DNA of 64,000 nt from Deminuibacter soli (GCF_003412455.1 NZ_QTJU01000002.1:1-64000), one strand, 5' to 3'. Shown: positions 52,412 to 61,579, numbered from the stretch's first letter. Made by a program: numbers and translations. The notes: generated by a model from the letters alone, not told the origin.

Positions 52412-52779
52412 CTGTGGTTCTTATTTTTTACCGTGAAAAACGCAAAGCCGCAATGAGGCAATCAGCTAAAGGCCGCTGAAATAGCCAGGGTGATCACTAT
52501 TGTGCAGGAATACATTTTTAATTTTTATATACAGATATTCGTCTATATTTGCGAACTGTCAATCCGCAACCTGGCAGTTGGCCGGTTGTCATTATATCTT
52601 TTCTCATTTTTATTAGTAACCTCGGACTATGTTTCTACATGGTCTTTGCTTTCAATCTTTCCTCGCCGGCAGGCTTATTTTAACCTGTACATTCCCGGGT
52701 TATTTTCTTCACTTTCCGCTCATCCCTTTTTCGCACGGCATGTTAAAAAGAGTATTTATTATTGGGTGAAATTAACCGC
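52412..52779. other. Gene-free interval with two repeat traces
   Basis: A CACAAAG-family fragment lies at 52431-52456, and 52625-52647 repeats the tRNA-Cys terminator region. A 97-codon open frame at 52490-52783 is hydrophobic but runs into the next gene and has no start context; I do not call it. Confidence 0.45.
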
Positions 52780-53808
52780 ATGAAGTATAAACAGCTGGGC
52801 AATTCCGGTTTGGTTGTATCTGAACTTACGCTGGGAACAATGACATTTGGTGAAGGGGATTTTTATGGTTTGAAATTCAGTTTTGATCAGAAAGGCGCTA
52901 CTGAACTGATTGCAACTGCCATTGACAAAGGCATCAATTTTTTTGATACGGCAGATGGATATGGCAATGGCCAGAGCGAAGAGATTTTAGGCAAGGCACT
53001 TGCCGGCAAACGCAAAGATGTACTGATTGCAAGCAAGGCCTGTTTCCGCACAGGGCCACAGGTTTTTAACGCAGGCGTTAATGCCAAACACCTGATTGAA
53101 CAATGCGAAAACAGCCTGAAGAAATTACAGACAGATTACCTCGATGTATTTCTGCTGCACAACGAAGATCCCATAACACCGGTAGATGAATCGCTGAAGG
53201 CGGTGGAGAACCTGGTACAACGTGGCCTCATCCGTTATGCCGGTTTCTCGAATTACCAGGCCTGGAAGGCGGCTACGATGATACAGCGCCAGAAAGATTT
53301 GCACTACAGCCCGTTTATCACTTCGCAAATGCATTATTCTATCCTGAACAGGGAAGTAGAATCGGAGTTTGTGCCCATGAGCCTGCACCATGGTGTTGGC
53401 ATGATGGTATGGTCGCCGCTGAGCAGTGGCTTTTTAACAGGCAAGTACACGCGCAGCAACCCGCAGCCGGAAGATGGCAGGTTAAATTCCTTTGATCTCG
53501 GGTTGTTTGACCGTGAGCTGGGTTATACCGTGGTAGATGCGATTACCGAAATAGGCAAGGCACACAATACCACACCTACCGCAGTGGCAATTGCCTGGCT
53601 GCTGTCGAAAAAAGTGGTGTCAACCGTAATCGTGGGCATCAGCAAAATGCAGCAGCTGGAAAGCAACCTGCAGGGCGCCGAACTGGAACTCAGCACCGCG
53701 GAAATTGCAGCCATTGATGCGCTTACACAACCTGTGGTGCGTTACCCCGCAACCTTTGCCGGCTTGCAGGACCAGGAGCTGGTTAAAGCACGCAACAACA
53801 GTGTATAA
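52780..53808 (+). CDS. Aldo/keto reductase
   Basis: A 342-residue NADPH-dependent oxidoreductase with the (beta/alpha)8 fold. The tetrad is visible: Asp and Tyr in FFDTADGYGNG, Lys in IASKACF and His in FLLHNED. GFSNYQAWK and VIVGISKMQQLESNL are cofactor-binding. The group resembles YajO/Tas-type reductases of broad specificity. I use the ATG at 52780, which begins MKYKQLGNSGL as in the family. An SRPBCC gene follows 39 bases later. Confidence 0.92.
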   Translation: MKYKQLGNSGLVVSELTLGTMTFGEGDFYGLKFSFDQKGATELIATAIDKGINFFDTADGYGNGQSEEILGKALAGKRKDVLIASKACFRTGPQVFNAGVNAKHLIEQCENSLKKLQTDYLDVFLLHNEDPITPVDESLKAVENLVQRGLIRYAGFSNYQAWKAATMIQRQKDLHYSPFITSQMHYSILNREVESEFVPMSLHHGVGMMVWSPLSSGFLTGKYTRSNPQPEDGRLNSFDLGLFDRELGYTVVDAITEIGKAHNTTPTAVAIAWLLSKKVVSTVIVGISKMQQLESNLQGAELELSTAEIAAIDALTQPVVRYPATFAGLQDQELVKARNNSV

Positions 53809-53847
53809 TTATTCCATATAATTTTGTTCATCGTAAAACCATTACCC

Positions 53848-54297
53848 ATGCTGGCCATAGAAAATAATATCCTGATCCAGGCACCTGCTGCAAAGGTGTG
53901 GGATGCACTCACCAATCCTGAACAAACCAAACAGTATATGTTTGGCTGCGAAACCGTGAGCGACTGGACAGAAGGAAGTACATTGGTATGGCGTATGATA
54001 CATGAAGGGCAGGAGTTTATCCCGGTAAAGGGGTTTATAAAAGCCATTGAGCCGGGCAGGTACTTGGCGTACACAGTGATTGACCCGCACAATCCCAATT
54101 TACCGGATGTGCCGGAAAACTATCTTACTGTGACCTATACCTTAACAGAGCAGGATGGTGCTACCAACCTGGAAGTAAGCCAAACCGGTTTTGAAACCGC
54201 GGCTGAAGGGGAGAAGCGGTACCAGGATGCCTATAATAACGGCGAAGGCTGGAACCCCCTGCTGGTTAAAATAAAAGCACTCGTTGAAAATAACTAA
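53848..54297 (+). CDS. SRPBCC (AHSA1-like) protein
   Basis: A 149-residue START/Bet-v1-type protein that binds hydrophobic ligands. The N-terminus AIENNILIQAPAAKVWDALTNPEQTKQY and later GSTLVWRM fit the activator-of-Hsp90-ATPase-like subgroup. The ligand is unknown. I start at the ATG 53848; a TTG at 53824 is in frame. A strong terminator follows. Confidence 0.88.
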   Translation: MLAIENNILIQAPAAKVWDALTNPEQTKQYMFGCETVSDWTEGSTLVWRMIHEGQEFIPVKGFIKAIEPGRYLAYTVIDPHNPNLPDVPENYLTVTYTLTEQDGATNLEVSQTGFETAAEGEKRYQDAYNNGEGWNPLLVKIKALVENN

Positions 54298-54321
54298 CCG
54301 CTGCAAATGGTTAATTCCCGC

Positions 54322-54350
54322 AAAAGCGCACGTCATGTGCGCTTTTTTTA
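54322..54350 (+). terminator. Terminator after the SRPBCC gene
   Basis: AAAAGCGCAC (54322-54331) and GTGCGCTTTT (54337-54346) form a perfect 10-bp stem with a 5-base loop and a T run. Confidence 0.9.
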
Positions 54351-54704
54351 TGCCCTGTTATACTTCACTTGCATCATATTAACGCATTGTTTGCTGTGTA
54401 AGCGGTTATGTTGTTGCATAATGTGTAATGCAGCTGGCATGCGGCCTGCAGCGGAATAGTCCCGGCTAACAGCGCAGGTTGTAATCACAATGATGGATGT
54501 GGTTTTTCCCATTGCATTTCTTATAAACAGTTTCTACATTTATACCGTGCATGCTTTCTGCTGCTAACTGCAAATACCTGCTAAACACCAGGGACAATCA
54601 TAGTTTAATTCCTGATCGATGCCATTTTGTTAGGGCCTTTCTTTTCATGTAAAGGCTTCAGGAGGCGCTTAGCCGAATGTCATTGAATTCCTAATACCAT
54701 TTTT
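54351..54704. other. Gene-free interval
   Basis: About 350 bases between a terminator and the Bor-like gene. I see no RNA gene, repeat or clear promoter in it. Confidence 0.5.
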
Positions 54705-55052
54705 ATGTATCAACAAAAATCAGTTCGCGTTTTTGTGCGTGCCCTTGTGTGCACATTACTGGCCTCGCAACTGCTCACGGGCTGCTATACCTATCGTATT
54801 TCAACGAAGGCGCAGGAGGGCACAGAAATACAAACCAGGCACGTGAACGCTTATTTCTGGGGATTGGTACAAAGTCCCAAAGCCATTACCACACCTGTTT
54901 GCGATTCGCTCAATGCCAGGGGTATGGCCATTGTACAAATGAAAACAAACCTGGGTTATTCGCTGCTAACGGTTGCAACACTGGGCATCTGGTGCCCTAT
55001 GACGGTGCAGTACAAATGCAGCAAACCCTGTCCGCTTACCGGCCCACTTTAA
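54705..55052 (+). CDS. Bor-like lipoprotein
   Basis: A 115-residue lipoprotein (lipobox LLTGC, Cys27). The pattern of an early beta strand followed by NLGYSLLTVATLGIWCPMTVQYKC resembles the phage-lambda Bor lipoprotein, which ends in a similar LLGFITLGIYTP segment and a Cys. Bor acts in serum resistance; no such role can be claimed here. It lies 11 bases ahead of an FAD oxidoreductase gene and is probably its operon partner. Confidence 0.6.
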   Translation: MYQQKSVRVFVRALVCTLLASQLLTGCYTYRISTKAQEGTEIQTRHVNAYFWGLVQSPKAITTPVCDSLNARGMAIVQMKTNLGYSLLTVATLGIWCPMTVQYKCSKPCPLTGPL

Positions 55053-55063
55053 AACTTACTGTT

Positions 55064-56572
55064 ATGATGATTGTAAAATCGGGTAAAACACAATGGCAGA
55101 ACAGGCATGAAGTGTTTACCCAGCCAATAAAAGATCTGTATTTCCTGGGCAACGACAATTCCATGAATGCACTCGATGCCTATAACGATGCTACTGTGGC
55201 TATCCAGAAATTGATTGCAGACGCCATACAGCAAAACACAACCTTGCGCGCGCTGGGCTCGGGCTGGTCGTGGACAAAGATTGCCACTACCGGTAACAAC
55301 GGTATTATGCTCGATACGAAACCGCTTAATTCCATTTTCACCATATCGCAGCAGCAGGTTTCGCCCGACTATAAAGGCGATGTAAGCAAGCTGGTTTTTG
55401 CACAGTGCGGTGCTGCCATTTGGGAGCTAAGCCAATACCTGCAGATCCGCAACCTGTCGCTGAAAACCTCGGGCGCCAGCAACGGGCAAACCATTGCAGG
55501 CGCTATCGGCAGCGGCGCACATGGCTCTGCATTTGATTTTGGTGCGGTGCAGGATTTTGTGGTGGGGCTGCATATCGTGGTTGGTCCCAACCGGCATATA
55601 TTTCTTGAACGCAAATCGGCCCCTGTTGCGGGCAGTGAAATAATACAGAAGCTGAAAGCAGAACTGGTGCAGGATGATGCATTGTTTTATGCAGCGCTCA
55701 TTAGCATGGGATGTTTTGGTTTTGTGCATGGGGTAATGATTGAAACAGAATCACTGTACCTGCTGGAGTGTTATATGCGTCGCATGCCTTACGATGCCAA
55801 CCTGAAAAAGATCATGGAAACACTGGATTTCAGCAATGCCAACCTGCCCTGCGGAACAGAACGGCCTTTTCATTTCGCGGTACAGATTAACCCGTATGAT
55901 ATAGACAAGGGCGTGTATGTAACTTCCATGTATAAACGGCCTTACACACACGATTACCAGCGCGCCAGTGATAACCAGGATGGTATTGGTCCGGGTGATG
56001 ATGCCGCCTGTTTCGTGGGCAGGCTTACACAAGCTGTGCCTGCTGCCGTTCCCTTTATTGTAAATAAACTACTGGCCGGTGCGCTTACCCCTTATGAAAA
56101 AAAGATGGGCACACTGGGTGAAATATTCGATAACACTACCCTGCATGGCAAGTTGCTGTGCGCGGCCATCGGCATACCCATTTCGTTTGTAAACAAGGTG
56201 GTGGATATACTGCTGCCAATGACCAGGGGCAATGTGCCTTATGCGGGGTTGTTTGCATTGCGGTATGTGAAGAAGTCTAATGCCACGCTGGCTTTTACAC
56301 GTTTTGATACGACCTGTATACTGGAGCTGGACGCCGTATTTTCGGATGCAACGCTGCAATTTTATTCCGCTGTATGGGATAAGCTGGAGCAGGCAAATAT
56401 TCCGTTTACTTTTCACTGGGGTAAAATGACGGAACTGGACCCTGACAGACTGAAATCAAAATACGGTGCTGCGGCCGACAGCTGGCTGGCAGCGCGCAAC
56501 CAGCTGCTGGATGCCGATACCCGTAATGTGTTTACCAACCCGGTAATGCAGCAGTGGGGGCTGGATAAATAG
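55064..56572 (+). CDS. FAD-dependent oxidoreductase (VAO/PCMH fold)
   Basis: A 502-residue flavoprotein. FAD-binding segments are ALGSGWSWTKIA (about 64-75) and NGQTIAGAIGSGAHG. In the aldonolactone-oxidase group the first segment often holds a His that bonds FAD covalently; here Trp68 occupies that place, so FAD may be non-covalent. The C-terminal substrate domain is divergent. No signal peptide is seen. The frame is open far upstream but overlaps the Bor-like gene in another frame; the ATG at 55064 (or 55067) is the first sensible start. Substrate unknown. Confidence 0.78.
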   Translation: MMIVKSGKTQWQNRHEVFTQPIKDLYFLGNDNSMNALDAYNDATVAIQKLIADAIQQNTTLRALGSGWSWTKIATTGNNGIMLDTKPLNSIFTISQQQVSPDYKGDVSKLVFAQCGAAIWELSQYLQIRNLSLKTSGASNGQTIAGAIGSGAHGSAFDFGAVQDFVVGLHIVVGPNRHIFLERKSAPVAGSEIIQKLKAELVQDDALFYAALISMGCFGFVHGVMIETESLYLLECYMRRMPYDANLKKIMETLDFSNANLPCGTERPFHFAVQINPYDIDKGVYVTSMYKRPYTHDYQRASDNQDGIGPGDDAACFVGRLTQAVPAAVPFIVNKLLAGALTPYEKKMGTLGEIFDNTTLHGKLLCAAIGIPISFVNKVVDILLPMTRGNVPYAGLFALRYVKKSNATLAFTRFDTTCILELDAVFSDATLQFYSAVWDKLEQANIPFTFHWGKMTELDPDRLKSKYGAAADSWLAARNQLLDADTRNVFTNPVMQQWGLDK

Positions 56573-56579
56573 CTTGCCT

Positions 56580-57914
56580 ATGCATCAACGAATTGTATTG
56601 TGCCTGCTGTTGTTTTTTACCGGCCTGTTTGCCCGTGCACAAAATGCCGCGGCCATTTTTGATACGCTGCAGGCCATTAACCAACGCATCGCAGCATTGC
56701 CTTGCAGCACCGGCAAGGCGCAGCTGGTAAGCAACCGCGCCATGAACCTATACCTGACTGATAAGGTGGGCACCTACCTGTCTGATAATATTGATCTATC
56801 CTATCACATCAATACACTGGTGTTTAATTCATCGGAGGGTACAGTGGCGGTAACGCATAACCTGTACAGCCCGAAGGGGAAGGATGATGCGGTGCACAGC
56901 ATGATGAGCATTGGTATTAAAACCAATATTTTCAATGCATGGAATGCTGCGTTTGCCAATAAGCAATACAATAATGAGCTGGGCTTTACCCTAAAGTATA
57001 ACTGGATAGGCAGCAGCAAAACCTATGCAACACCCTGTAATGGCAGCAAGCCAAACGCCAGGCAGTTGATGGATGCGCAACGCGCTTCCCTGCTGCATTT
57101 GCTGGGAGACCGTATGAACAATGATGCCACTGCGTTTGAACAATCGCTCAGGAAAATACAAACAGCAGAAATACCCGGGCAGGATACGGCTGTTGCCAAT
57201 CAATACCTGCGCACTACGTATTATGCCAACCTGGAAAATGATTATGCGCTGAACTTTGCAGCCTCGCAGGCGCAGGCCCTGATTGATGTGCATCCGTATA
57301 ATTTAATCACCAGCAACTGGACCAGCATTTACGCCTGCATTCCCTTACTTACGAAGACCTTTACTGTTACACCGGGCTTCACGGGTGACTTTACTAACCG
57401 CCATCCCTGGCCCTGGCAGGTAGTGCTTAGCCATACCCGTTTGTGGGAAAGCAGCGCTGCAGGCCGTTTCCTGGCGACTTTCAGGGCGTCGGCCTTTTAC
57501 AACAATGCCGCCAGTGCGAAAATGTTATTACAGACCAATCTGGCCGGTTACCGGGATAATGGCGGAACAGATACGGCTTATTTTGGCGCGCACCCAACAC
57601 ATGATGTGTATGTAGGCGATTATAAAAACTTTGTTACACCTGCGCTGAGTGCGCAGCTGGTGTATATTCCGCCTGAATGGCATTTTGGGCTTACGTGTAT
57701 GCTGGAGCAGCATTTGGGAACAGACCATGTGCTGAATGGAAAGCTGGCGGTGCCCATGGTGCTTATTAACAGGAAAGGCGCACCTACTGCCACATTAGAG
57801 TTCCAGGTGCGGTTTTATGATATGGCGAAGGTGGTGCAGCAAAATACCAGCTTTGGAGACAGAACATCGGTAGGGGTGACGATTGGCGTGCCGTTTGAGC
57901 GGGTTGCGTTTTGA
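56580..57914 (+). CDS. Hypothetical outer-membrane-type protein
   Basis: A 444-residue exported protein (signal peptide about 1-21, ending ARAQ). I do not recognise a family. The C-terminal half has alternating strands with many aromatic residues (WHFGLTCMLEQHL, LEFQVRFYDMA) and ends VAF, as in outer-membrane barrels. It starts 7 bases after the FAD gene and probably shares its operon. A TTG at 56574 is in frame; I use the ATG. Confidence 0.6.
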   Translation: MHQRIVLCLLLFFTGLFARAQNAAAIFDTLQAINQRIAALPCSTGKAQLVSNRAMNLYLTDKVGTYLSDNIDLSYHINTLVFNSSEGTVAVTHNLYSPKGKDDAVHSMMSIGIKTNIFNAWNAAFANKQYNNELGFTLKYNWIGSSKTYATPCNGSKPNARQLMDAQRASLLHLLGDRMNNDATAFEQSLRKIQTAEIPGQDTAVANQYLRTTYYANLENDYALNFAASQAQALIDVHPYNLITSNWTSIYACIPLLTKTFTVTPGFTGDFTNRHPWPWQVVLSHTRLWESSAAGRFLATFRASAFYNNAASAKMLLQTNLAGYRDNGGTDTAYFGAHPTHDVYVGDYKNFVTPALSAQLVYIPPEWHFGLTCMLEQHLGTDHVLNGKLAVPMVLINRKGAPTATLEFQVRFYDMAKVVQQNTSFGDRTSVGVTIGVPFERVAF

Positions 57915-57917
57915 GAA

Positions 57918-57957
57918 AACCACGCAAAGTTCACAAAGAAAGCATGCACCACTCACT
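57918..57957. repeat. CACAAAG-family fragment plus ACTCAC-type block
   Basis: ACCACGCAAAGTTCACAAAG (57919-57938) resembles the family seen at 273-320 and 61668-61713; ACCACTCAC follows at 57948-57956. It fills the whole gap between two convergent genes. Confidence 0.5.
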
Positions 57958-58427
57958 TATCCCTCGCGCTCGTATACTTCATCAATCAGGTGATTGCCAC
58001 CGTCGGCGGCCTGGGTGGCCAGCTCGTCGCAGCGGTTGTTGAAGGGGTTGGTCGCATGGCCTTTTACCCATACCAGTTTAACCTGGAAATCGCGGGCTAC
58101 TTTGGCGTAACGCAGCCACAGGTCTTTGTTCTTTTTGCCGCCTGCAAAATCTGTTTTAATCCACTTGTCCAGCCATTTCTTTTCAATGCTGTTAATTACA
58201 TATTGGCTGTCGCTGTAAATGGTAACCGGGATGTTTTTGCGTGTGAGCGATTCAAGGGCAACAATCACTGCCATCAATTCCATACGGTTATTGGTTGTTT
58301 TACGATACCCTTGCGACAGTTCCTTTTTCTGGCTGCCCCATATGAGTACAATACCATAACCACCGGGACCGGGGTTGCCACGTGATGAGCCATCTGTATA
58401 AATAACCAATTGATGTCCTTGCTGCAT
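57957..58427 (-). CDS. rnhA: Ribonuclease HI
   Basis: Cuts RNA in RNA-DNA hybrids, removing primers and R-loops. The 156-residue protein has all four acidic active-site residues, D12 (TDGSSRGNPG), E50 (NNRMEL), D73 (YSDSQYV) and D134 (NRCDEL), and the catalytic-loop H124 (VKGHATN). It is the bacterial HI type of normal length. Last of the leftward genes at 58-64 kb. Confidence 0.96.
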   Translation of the reverse strand: MQQGHQLVIYTDGSSRGNPGPGGYGIVLIWGSQKKELSQGYRKTTNNRMELMAVIVALESLTRKNIPVTIYSDSQYVINSIEKKWLDKWIKTDFAGGKKNKDLWLRYAKVARDFQVKLVWVKGHATNPFNNRCDELATQAADGGNHLIDEVYEREG

Positions 58428-58500
58428 AAATCCTTATTCTGGCGGCGAAAGTAAGAAAACTGGCAGTATATCCATCAATGGCTATACTGCCAGGCATATT

Positions 58501-59286
58501 TTAGAGAAAATAGCTGCCTTTCATATATAACACGCCATAACCGGCCATGGTTACCCGGTTGCCCTGTAAGCTGCACTGCAGCTGGCCTCCACGCGGCGAT
58601 ACCTGCCACGCGCTGAGTTGCTGTTTACCCAGTTGCTCACTCCAGTAAGGGATTAATGTTGAATGTGCAGAACCGGTTACCGGGTCTTCACCAATCACTG
58701 AATTGGGTACAAAAAAGCGCGATACAAAATCAACGCTGTTGCCGGGTGCGGTTACAATAATGCCTATTACATCGAGCTGGTTAAGCAGGGTGAAATTGGG
58801 TACAATGGCTTTTACCTGTTCTTCGGTTTCATACACCAGGAAGTAGTCGCGCGATTTGAGTACGGCTTTGGGTGCAATGTTAAAACCCTGCAGCAATGCG
58901 TCCGGTGCTGTTGCAGGTTGCGGCATGCGCGCAGGAAAATTCAGTTCAATTAAATCACCGGTGCGCGTAACATCGAGTATACCGCTTTTGCAGGTAAACC
59001 GGATATGATCGCTGTTATGCTGCAGCTCGTTGAAGATAACATACGATGAAGCCAGCGTGGCATGGCCGCACAGGTCAATCTCAAACTCAGGTGTAAACCA
59101 GCGGATATGATACTGATCTCCTTCTTTTACAAAAAAAGCTGTTTCAGACAGGTTGTTCTCAAACGCCAGCTGCTGCATGGTTTGGGCGGGCAACCAGCTT
59201 TCGAGCGGACAAACTGCTGCCGGGTTGCCACCAAACAGGCGGTTGGTGAATGCATCAACCTGGTATATCGGGTATGTTGTTATGAT
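58501..59286 (-). CDS. PhzF-family isomerase/epimerase, non-AUG start
   Basis: A PhzF-type protein with the diaminopimelate-epimerase-like double fold. The catalytic Glu is in ENNLSETAFFV; CGHATLASS and GEDPVTGSAHSTLIPYW are family motifs. The first usual start codon in frame is TTG at 59193, but that cuts off a conserved N-terminus: upstream in frame the sequence reads YPIYQVDAFTNRLFGGNPAAV, essential in this family. No ATG, GTG or TTG lies before it. The likely start is ATC at 59286 or ATA at 59283, just after the stop of the hydrolase gene, giving about 261 residues, the usual length. Otherwise the start codon has been lost. Confidence 0.8.
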   Translation of the reverse strand: MITTYPIYQVDAFTNRLFGGNPAAVCPLESWLPAQTMQQLAFENNLSETAFFVKEGDQYHIRWFTPEFEIDLCGHATLASSYVIFNELQHNSDHIRFTCKSGILDVTRTGDLIELNFPARMPQPATAPDALLQGFNIAPKAVLKSRDYFLVYETEEQVKAIVPNFTLLNQLDVIGIIVTAPGNSVDFVSRFFVPNSVIGEDPVTGSAHSTLIPYWSEQLGKQQLSAWQVSPRGGQLQCSLQGNRVTMAGYGVLYMKGSYFL

Positions 59287-59300
59287 AGTGCGTTTGAATG

Positions 59301-59849
59301 TTAGAAAGGTATTTTATCCAGCTCCAGTAAATAATGCAGTCCCTGCCACCATTCACCATAACCGGCCGAAACATTGATGTGGCCTGCATCACCGATGTTG
59401 TGCAGGCGGCTGCCCCAGCTTGCTGCAAACTGCGCTGCTTTTTCCGGCGTAACATAATAATCGTTGTTGCTGGTGACGGTGATGGAGGGGAATGGCAGCG
59501 GGTTTAATACCATGGGTATAAAACCGGTGGTGCCGGTTGGGTAGCTGTCTGCTTCTGTATTGCTGGGTGCCACCAGCAGCGCACCTTTAATAAGGCGCTG
59601 GTATTGGTGTGCCCAGGCTGCAATGGTAGTACAGGCCAGGCTATGGCCTACCAGTATTACTTCATGCATTTGGGGAGCACCTGTTACGGCTGCATCAATG
59701 GCTGCGATCCAGTCGCTGCATACGGGCGTATCCCAGTCGCGCTGCTGTATGCGTGTAAAATTAAACTGCTGTTCCCAGATAGTTTGCCAGTGTCCTTCGC
59801 CTGAATTGCCAAGTCCTGGTACGGTAAAGATGTTGGATTGAAATTGCAT
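59301..59849 (-). CDS. RBBP9/YdeN-type alpha/beta hydrolase
   Basis: A 182-residue serine hydrolase. TVPGLGNSGEGHWQT opens the RBBP9/YdeN group, GHSLAC holds the nucleophile Ser, Asp lies in SNNDYYV and His in GDAGHIN. Substrate unknown. I start at the ATG 59849 (MQFQSN); an in-frame ATG at 59885 adds 12 residues. The PhzF gene starts about 14 bases after its stop, so coupled translation is possible. Confidence 0.87.
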   Translation of the reverse strand: MQFQSNIFTVPGLGNSGEGHWQTIWEQQFNFTRIQQRDWDTPVCSDWIAAIDAAVTGAPQMHEVILVGHSLACTTIAAWAHQYQRLIKGALLVAPSNTEADSYPTGTTGFIPMVLNPLPFPSITVTSNNDYYVTPEKAAQFAASWGSRLHNIGDAGHINVSAGYGEWWQGLHYLLELDKIPF

Positions 59850-59900
59850 GTCTAAAAATAACAACAATCTTTTAACTGCCTGCAATTTTTATCTGTACAC

Positions 59901-59936
59901 GATGGTTAAATGGATAAATGGTTCTATGGCTCATCA
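59901..59936. repeat. ATGGTTAAATGG-type repeat block
   Basis: Imperfect copies of GATGGTTAAATGG, GATAAATGG and TTCTATGG between two leftward genes, related to 7736-7815. Confidence 0.45.
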
Positions 59937-61562
59937 TACCTGGAACACGCCTGTTTTCAACGCATCGATGTGCGGGTTCTGGTTGGCAGCTGCAATGCTT
60001 TCTGCAATCACCTGCCTGGTTTGTATGGGGTCGATGATATCATCTACCCACAAACGCGCGGCTGCATAGTAGGGTGTGGTTTGCTGGTTATACTGGCTGA
60101 TAATATTGTCGAGCATTTGTTTTTCTGTGGCTTCATCAATGGTTTTACCCTGTGCTTTTAACGAGGATACCTGTATCTGCAGCAATGTTTTCGCGGCCTG
60201 CTCGCCACCCATCACGGCTATTCTTGCAGAAGGCCAGGCAAATATGAAACGCGGATCGTAGGCTTTGCCACACATGGCATAGTTACCTGCTCCGTAGGAG
60301 TTACCTACAATAATGGTGATTTTGGGCACTACTGAATTGGCTACTGCATTCACCAGTTTGGCGCCATCTTTTATAATGCCGGCATGTTCGCTGCGGCTGC
60401 CGACCATAAAGCCTGTTACATCCTGCAGAAACACCAGCGGTATTTTTTTCTGGTTACAGTTTAATATAAAGCGGGCTGCCTTATCGGCGCTGTCGTTGTA
60501 GATAACGCCGCCCATCTGCATTTCGCCTTTTTTGTTTTTAATCACCAGTCGCTGGTTGGCCACAATGCCTACTGCCCAGCCATCAATACGGGCATAACCG
60601 CATAGAATGGTTTTACCATAATCTTCTTTAAACTGTTCAAATTCGCTGTTGTCAACAATGCGTTCAATAATGCCAAGCATATCGTAAGGGCGTGCATTGT
60701 TCTCGGGAATAATACCATACAATTCTGCGGGATCTTTTGCAGGCGGTGCAGGTGCTGCCCTGTTGAAACCCGCGCTGGCAGGCAATCCCAGCTTGCTGAT
60801 AATTTTTTTTACCTGGTCAAGACATGCCTGCTCCGTGTCGAACTTATAATCTGCAATGCCCGATATGGAAGTATGTGTGTCGGCACCGCCGAGCGTTTCT
60901 GCATCAATGTTTTCGCCAATGGCGGCTTTTACCAGGTAAGGGCCTGCGAGAAAAATACTGCCATTGCCTTCTACCATCAACGTCTCATCGCTCATAATGG
61001 GCAGGTAAGCGCCGCCAGCCACACAGGCGCCCATTACGGCCGCTATCTGTGTAATGCCCATGGCGCTCATGCGTGCATTGTTGCGGAAGATGCGGCCAAA
61101 ATGTTCCTTGTCCGGAAATATCTCATCCTGCATGGGCAAAAACACACCGGCGCTGTCAACCAGGTATACAATAGGCAGGTGGTTTTCCATGGCTATTTCC
61201 TGCAGGCGCAGGTTCTTTTTACCGGTAATGGGAAACCAGGCCCCGGCTTTTACGGTTTGGTCATTGGCTACCACCATACATTGCCGCCCCTGTATATAGG
61301 CCAGCACCGCAACGGTTCCGCCGGCAGGGCAACCGCCGTGTTCGGTGTACATATCAAAGCCGGCAAAGGTGCCCAGCTCTGTAATGGGGTTATCGGTATC
61401 ACATAAATAGGCGATGCGCTCGCGGGCAGTGAGCTTGTTTTTCTCGTGCTGCTTTTCAATGGCTTTTTTGCCACCGCCCAGTTTTATTTTATCGGCCTGA
61501 CTTTTTACCTGCGACAGTAACAACTTCATCCAATCCTCGTTGCGGTTAAATTCAATGTTCAT
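59934..61562 (-). CDS. Acyl-CoA carboxylase beta (carboxyltransferase) subunit
   Basis: A 542-residue carboxyltransferase that moves the carboxyl group from biotin to an acyl-CoA. KLTARERI, LVDSAGVFLPMQDEIFPDKEHFGRIFRNNA, QDVTGFMVGSRSEHAGIIKDGAKLV and GAGNYAMCGKAYDPRF are typical of 3-methylcrotonyl-CoA and related carboxylases; propionyl-CoA is the main alternative. The biotin-carboxylase/BCCP subunit is not in the window. A near-palindrome, CTAATGATCGTTAG (61566-61579), lies just upstream of the start. Confidence 0.92.
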   Translation of the reverse strand: MNIEFNRNEDWMKLLLSQVKSQADKIKLGGGKKAIEKQHEKNKLTARERIAYLCDTDNPITELGTFAGFDMYTEHGGCPAGGTVAVLAYIQGRQCMVVANDQTVKAGAWFPITGKKNLRLQEIAMENHLPIVYLVDSAGVFLPMQDEIFPDKEHFGRIFRNNARMSAMGITQIAAVMGACVAGGAYLPIMSDETLMVEGNGSIFLAGPYLVKAAIGENIDAETLGGADTHTSISGIADYKFDTEQACLDQVKKIISKLGLPASAGFNRAAPAPPAKDPAELYGIIPENNARPYDMLGIIERIVDNSEFEQFKEDYGKTILCGYARIDGWAVGIVANQRLVIKNKKGEMQMGGVIYNDSADKAARFILNCNQKKIPLVFLQDVTGFMVGSRSEHAGIIKDGAKLVNAVANSVVPKITIIVGNSYGAGNYAMCGKAYDPRFIFAWPSARIAVMGGEQAAKTLLQIQVSSLKAQGKTIDEATEKQMLDNIISQYNQQTTPYYAAARLWVDDIIDPIQTRQVIAESIAAANQNPHIDALKTGVFQV

Positions 61563-61565
61563 ATG

Positions 61566-61579
61566 CTAATGATCGTTAG
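61566..61579 (-). promoter_or_regulatory. Possible operator before the carboxylase gene
   Basis: CTAATGATCGTTAG is symmetric at 12 of 14 positions around GATC and lies 3 bases upstream of the start codon. Confidence 0.35.

Noticed and set aside
52490-52783. 97-codon hydrophobic frame before the aldo/keto reductase
   Set aside because: Overlaps the next gene's start, has no clear initiation signal and crosses a repeated sequence.
54749-55063. Upstream extension of the FAD oxidoreductase frame
   Set aside because: It overlaps the Bor-like lipoprotein gene in another frame and shows no homology to the oxidoreductase family.
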